Of a stretch of DNA of 25,068 nucleotides, positions 22,835 through 25,068 are shown piece by piece; position 1 is the stretch's first letter; every line of letters begins with the position of its first letter. The notes under the pieces are model-generated. The model did not search any database. It saw only the letters and a program-made list of their open reading frames with translations, and had not been told where the DNA came from. A program made the position numbers and the translations under genes. Source of the DNA: Puniceicoccaceae bacterium (GTDB lineage Bacteria; Verrucomicrobiota; Verrucomicrobiia; Opitutales; Coraliomargaritaceae); assembly GCA_003566795.1 (NCBI GenBank), contig PXBU01000065.1:1-25068 (forward strand), in the 5' to 3' direction.

Positions 22835-24605
22835 GCGCGCCTGCTGGAGTGAGCATGAGTTTACGGACTTCAATCGGCTGCCAGTTTCCGGCCTCGGGTT
22901 TCAGTTCGACCACCGCTTCTTCGGCGGGTAATTCGACGACGCCGAAGGAGACGGTATTCCAATCCTGCGTGGTTCCGCCAGCTGGTATGTCGACGAGGTG
23001 TGATTTCTCCTGGTCGACGCTGAGCTGGAGTTGACTGGCTTCATCGGCAGCGACCTCGGCGGACACGTCCCACTTTCCGGGAGTGCCGGTTTTCAGCCGG
23101 TATTCCACTCGGTGGCCGGGGCGCACCCAGTTGGTGAGGAAGGCTTCGGCACCAGTGCCCTCGACTTCGATGTTGCCGCCGGTGGCACCAAATGGATCCG
23201 CGTCGAGCGCGAGCAGCGTAATGTTGCCGTCGGCATCCGGAGTCGCATAAGGGGCCTGGGTGACGGTGATCGGGCTGGAGAAATTCAATCGCACGACGGA
23301 AACATCGGGGTCCGGTGCTTCGCCGGGGAGGTGCAGCAATATCCCGTCGGGACTGCGCTCGGCGCTGACGGGCGTCTGAGTGTGAAGGATCGTGGCGGAC
23401 TCCGGCAGTTCTTCCAGCGTGGGTAGCAGTATGCTGCCATCATTGGGCCAGTCCCAGACGTGGGCATAGAGTGTGGTGCCTCCGGATTTCGCTTCCTTGG
23501 TGGTCACCCGGCCCCAGAGTAGGCGGCGGGGGAAGGGGCTGGCCTGAGTACCGTGGATGGCCTCGCTATTGACGTCCATCCAGCGGGCGATCGTCTTGAG
23601 ACGCTCGATGCTCTCCAGCGGAATGGAGCCGTCGGCGCGTGGGCCGATGTTGAGCAGGAAATTGCCGCCCTTACTCGTGATATCCGATAGCATGCGGATT
23701 AGGCGCTGCGAGCTCTTCCAGTTGCGGTCGTTCTTCTTGTAGCCCCAGGTATCGTTCATCGTCATGCAAACTTCGAACAATTCGTCGGGGTAACCGCGGG
23801 GTGGAATATGCTGTTCCGGGGTTCGCGTGTCGCCCTCAAATCCATCGCCGAGGCGATTGTTATTGATGATGTGTGGGTGCTTTGCGAGCAGATCGGCAAA
23901 GGGTGCGACGCGCTCGGGCGTCATGTCCTGCGGGGTGTCCCACCAGATGATGGCGGGGTCGTAGCGGTCGATGATTTCGCGGACTTGCGGCAAGGCGATA
24001 TTTTGCAGGTATTCATCGTAGTCACCCTTTTGGGCGTCGTCCCAGATGTTGTCGCGATTGCCTAGCACCGCCCCGCCGGGGTGGATCCAGTCCTGCGACT
24101 GCGAGTAGTAGAGGCCAAACTTCATGCCGCGGGCGCGCACGGCATCGGCCAGCGGCGCCAGTAGATCGCGCTGGGCCCCGGAGGCCATCACGTCCCAGTC
24201 GGTGACCGCAGAGTCATAGAGCGAAAAACCATCGTGATGCTTGGCGGTGATGACCACGTATTTCATCCCGGCGCGGTAGGCGAGCTCGGCCCAAAATTCA
24301 GGATCGTATTGCGAGGCGGTAAAATCCGCTGCGTAAGACTTGTATTTTTCCACCGGGATTCTGCGGAAGCGCATAATCCACTCACCGATCCCGCGGATGG
24401 TCTCCCCCTGCCACTCACCAGCCGGAACGGCGTAAACCCCCCAGTGGATGAACATACCAAAGCGGGCCTCTTCAAACCATTCGGTCCGATCCGACTCCGG
24501 CGCACAGCAGGCCATCATGGGCATGGGGATTTCGGAGGATTGGGCCAGCGCACTGGAGGTCAGCGCAGCCAGCAGCAAGGTGCTAATAGTTAGTTTGAAT
24601 TTCAT
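22830..24605 (-). CDS. secreted alpha-L-fucosidase (GH29)
   Basis: 591 residues. A signal peptide (MKFKLTISTLLLAALTSSALA, then QSSE) indicates export. The GH29 barrel follows: RFGMFIHWGVYAVPAGEW (48-65), YVVITAKHHDGFSLYDS (116-132), KFGLYYSQSQDW (162-173), the probable nucleophile D223 in AIIWWDTP, and SKGGNFLLNIGPRADGS near 320. The region after about residue 400 is beta-rich and probably forms the usual C-terminal sandwich plus an extra domain. It would release fucose from polysaccharides or glycans; marine Verrucomicrobiota often carry many such enzymes for fucoidan. It stands alone here with no sulfatase or transporter next to it, so a fucoidan role is inference. The ATG follows TTTAAAGCC. 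Confidence 0.93.
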   Translation of the reverse strand: MKFKLTISTLLLAALTSSALAQSSEIPMPMMACCAPESDRTEWFEEARFGMFIHWGVYAVPAGEWQGETIRGIGEWIMRFRRIPVEKYKSYAADFTASQYDPEFWAELAYRAGMKYVVITAKHHDGFSLYDSAVTDWDVMASGAQRDLLAPLADAVRARGMKFGLYYSQSQDWIHPGGAVLGNRDNIWDDAQKGDYDEYLQNIALPQVREIIDRYDPAIIWWDTPQDMTPERVAPFADLLAKHPHIINNNRLGDGFEGDTRTPEQHIPPRGYPDELFEVCMTMNDTWGYKKNDRNWKSSQRLIRMLSDITSKGGNFLLNIGPRADGSIPLESIERLKTIARWMDVNSEAIHGTQASPFPRRLLWGRVTTKEAKSGGTTLYAHVWDWPNDGSILLPTLEELPESATILHTQTPVSAERSPDGILLHLPGEAPDPDVSVVRLNFSSPITVTQAPYATPDADGNITLLALDADPFGATGGNIEVEGTGAEAFLTNWVRPGHRVEYRLKTGTPGKWDVSAEVAADEASQLQLSVDQEKSHLVDIPAGGTTQDWNTVSFGVVELPAEEAVVELKPEAGNWQPIEVRKLMLTPAGAR

Positions 24606-24898
24606 GGCTTTAAAATAATCGCGTTTGTCACCAGTGGGAGTTTATAGTTCCCCTCTGTCGAGGTTTCTCTCAAGGGGACTTCTGGATAGCGCCTTTAGAG
24701 CTCCGGAGGCGACACAAAAGCCCAAAAGCAGCTATTCAGAATTAATTACGTTAAATTGAGTGGTTATAGTCCGAATCTGATCGATCTTTTACTTCAATCA
24801 GGCCGCTTTTTGGCCAGTAAGACGCTTTTTACGACATGTCAGCCATTCAACGGCATAGGAATAAAAAATAATTAATAATTAGCCTGGCAAAATATATA
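24606..24898. other. intergenic stretch upstream of the fucosidase and RAYT genes
   Basis: No gene seen. It is the divergent upstream region for the fucosidase (leftward) and the transposase (rightward). There is a short GGCC-gcttttt-GGCC hairpin at 24801-24815 and a very A/T-rich run at 24860-24898, which would act like an UP element before the promoter at 24899. Confidence 0.5.
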
Positions 24899-24926
24899 TT
24901 GACATTACGCTAGTTGAGGCTAATTT
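24899..24926 (+). promoter_or_regulatory. candidate promoter of the RAYT gene
   Basis: A perfect -35 TTGACA (24899-24904), 16-bp spacer and TAATTT (24921-24926), preceded by an A/T-rich stretch. Transcription would begin only a few bases before the ATG at 24935; GGGGGGT before that ATG may act as a ribosome-binding site. Confidence 0.45.
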
Positions 24927-24934
24927 TGGGGGGT

Positions 24935-25068
24935 ATGAATATACGGAGATGGAAAATTCGGGGCGGCGCTGAGGCGGTCTACCACTGCATGACTCGTACG
25001 GTGAATGGTGAGCGTTTGTTTGAGGATCGGGAGAGGGAGGTGCTGCGTAAGATGATCTGGCAGGTGGC
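24935..25068 (+). CDS. REP-associated tyrosine transposase (RAYT, Y1 family), N-terminal part
   Basis: Open from the ATG at 24935 to the window end, 44 codons. The segment AVYHCMTRTVNGERLFEDRE is the typical N-terminus of RAYT / IS200-like Y1 transposases; the HUH motif and catalytic tyrosine would lie beyond the edge. Such enzymes are single-copy domesticated transposases that cut and move REP palindromes as single-stranded DNA. The palindromic repeats elsewhere in this window are possible substrates, but no copy directly flanking the gene can be judged because the 3' side is missing. Confidence 0.75.
   Translation, partial: MNIRRWKIRGGAEAVYHCMTRTVNGERLFEDREREVLRKMIWQV

Noticed and set aside
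1..25068. tRNA or rRNA genes
   Set aside because: I found no cloverleaf with a T-loop GTTCGA-type signature in intergenic DNA; apparent hits lie inside coding genes.

Overview
The window looks like a chromosomal segment of a marine Verrucomicrobiota bacterium, most likely in the Opitutales/Puniceicoccales (Coraliomargarita-like) group. This is inferred from protein character and gene content (a secreted GH29 fucosidase, a PPi-type PEPCK-like protein, a RAYT-type transposase), GC-rich genes, and start codons mostly preceded by short A/T-rich leaders without a Shine-Dalgarno. No database search was possible.

Layout. 1-416: end of an unidentified gene, then REP-like repeats. 417-2454 (+): cysteine synthase (cysK) with a strong terminator, then a lipoprotein. 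2593-7450 (-): a probable operon read leftwards, a CNT nucleoside transporter, folD, an RDD membrane protein, a receiver/histidine-kinase fusion and proC. 7467-8191: a dense repeat block of three long palindromic modules, two hexanucleotide arrays and one copy of a 51-bp palindromic repeat. 8192-11753 (+): rpsL, rpsG, fusA and rpsJ, a str-type operon without tuf and with no S10-operon genes after rpsJ. 11750-13042 (-): an Xaa-Pro aminopeptidase whose stop codon overlaps that of rpsJ. 13173-13817 (+): trpF. 13842-19326 (-): aroC, a degenerate G3E/CobW-like protein and a 1152-residue probable PPi-dependent PEP carboxykinase. 19540-21821 (+): a TauE/SafE (DsbD_2-like) membrane protein and a DegP/HtrA protease. 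21822-22829: hairpins, a frameshifted small membrane-protein gene, heptamer tracts and the second copy of the 51-bp repeat. 22830-24605 (-): secreted alpha-L-fucosidase. 24935-end (+): start of a REP-associated tyrosine transposase.

How it fits together. Most genes are housekeeping: translation, C1-folate, proline, cysteine, aromatic amino acids and envelope proteolysis. aroC and trpF sit close together but in convergent units that share a bidirectional terminator inside the end of trpF. A PPi-PEPCK would interconvert oxaloacetate and PEP, and PEP is a precursor of the chorismate made by AroC, so the aroC / G3E-like / PEPCK cluster may be metabolically coherent (inference).

The most unusual content is non-coding: period-7 degenerate tandem repeats at several gene borders whose unit sequence differs from site to site, a composite palindromic-module array, a 51-bp palindrome in two distant copies, and a RAYT gene at the right edge that may relate to some of these repeats. 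I saw no tRNA, rRNA, CRISPR array or prophage.
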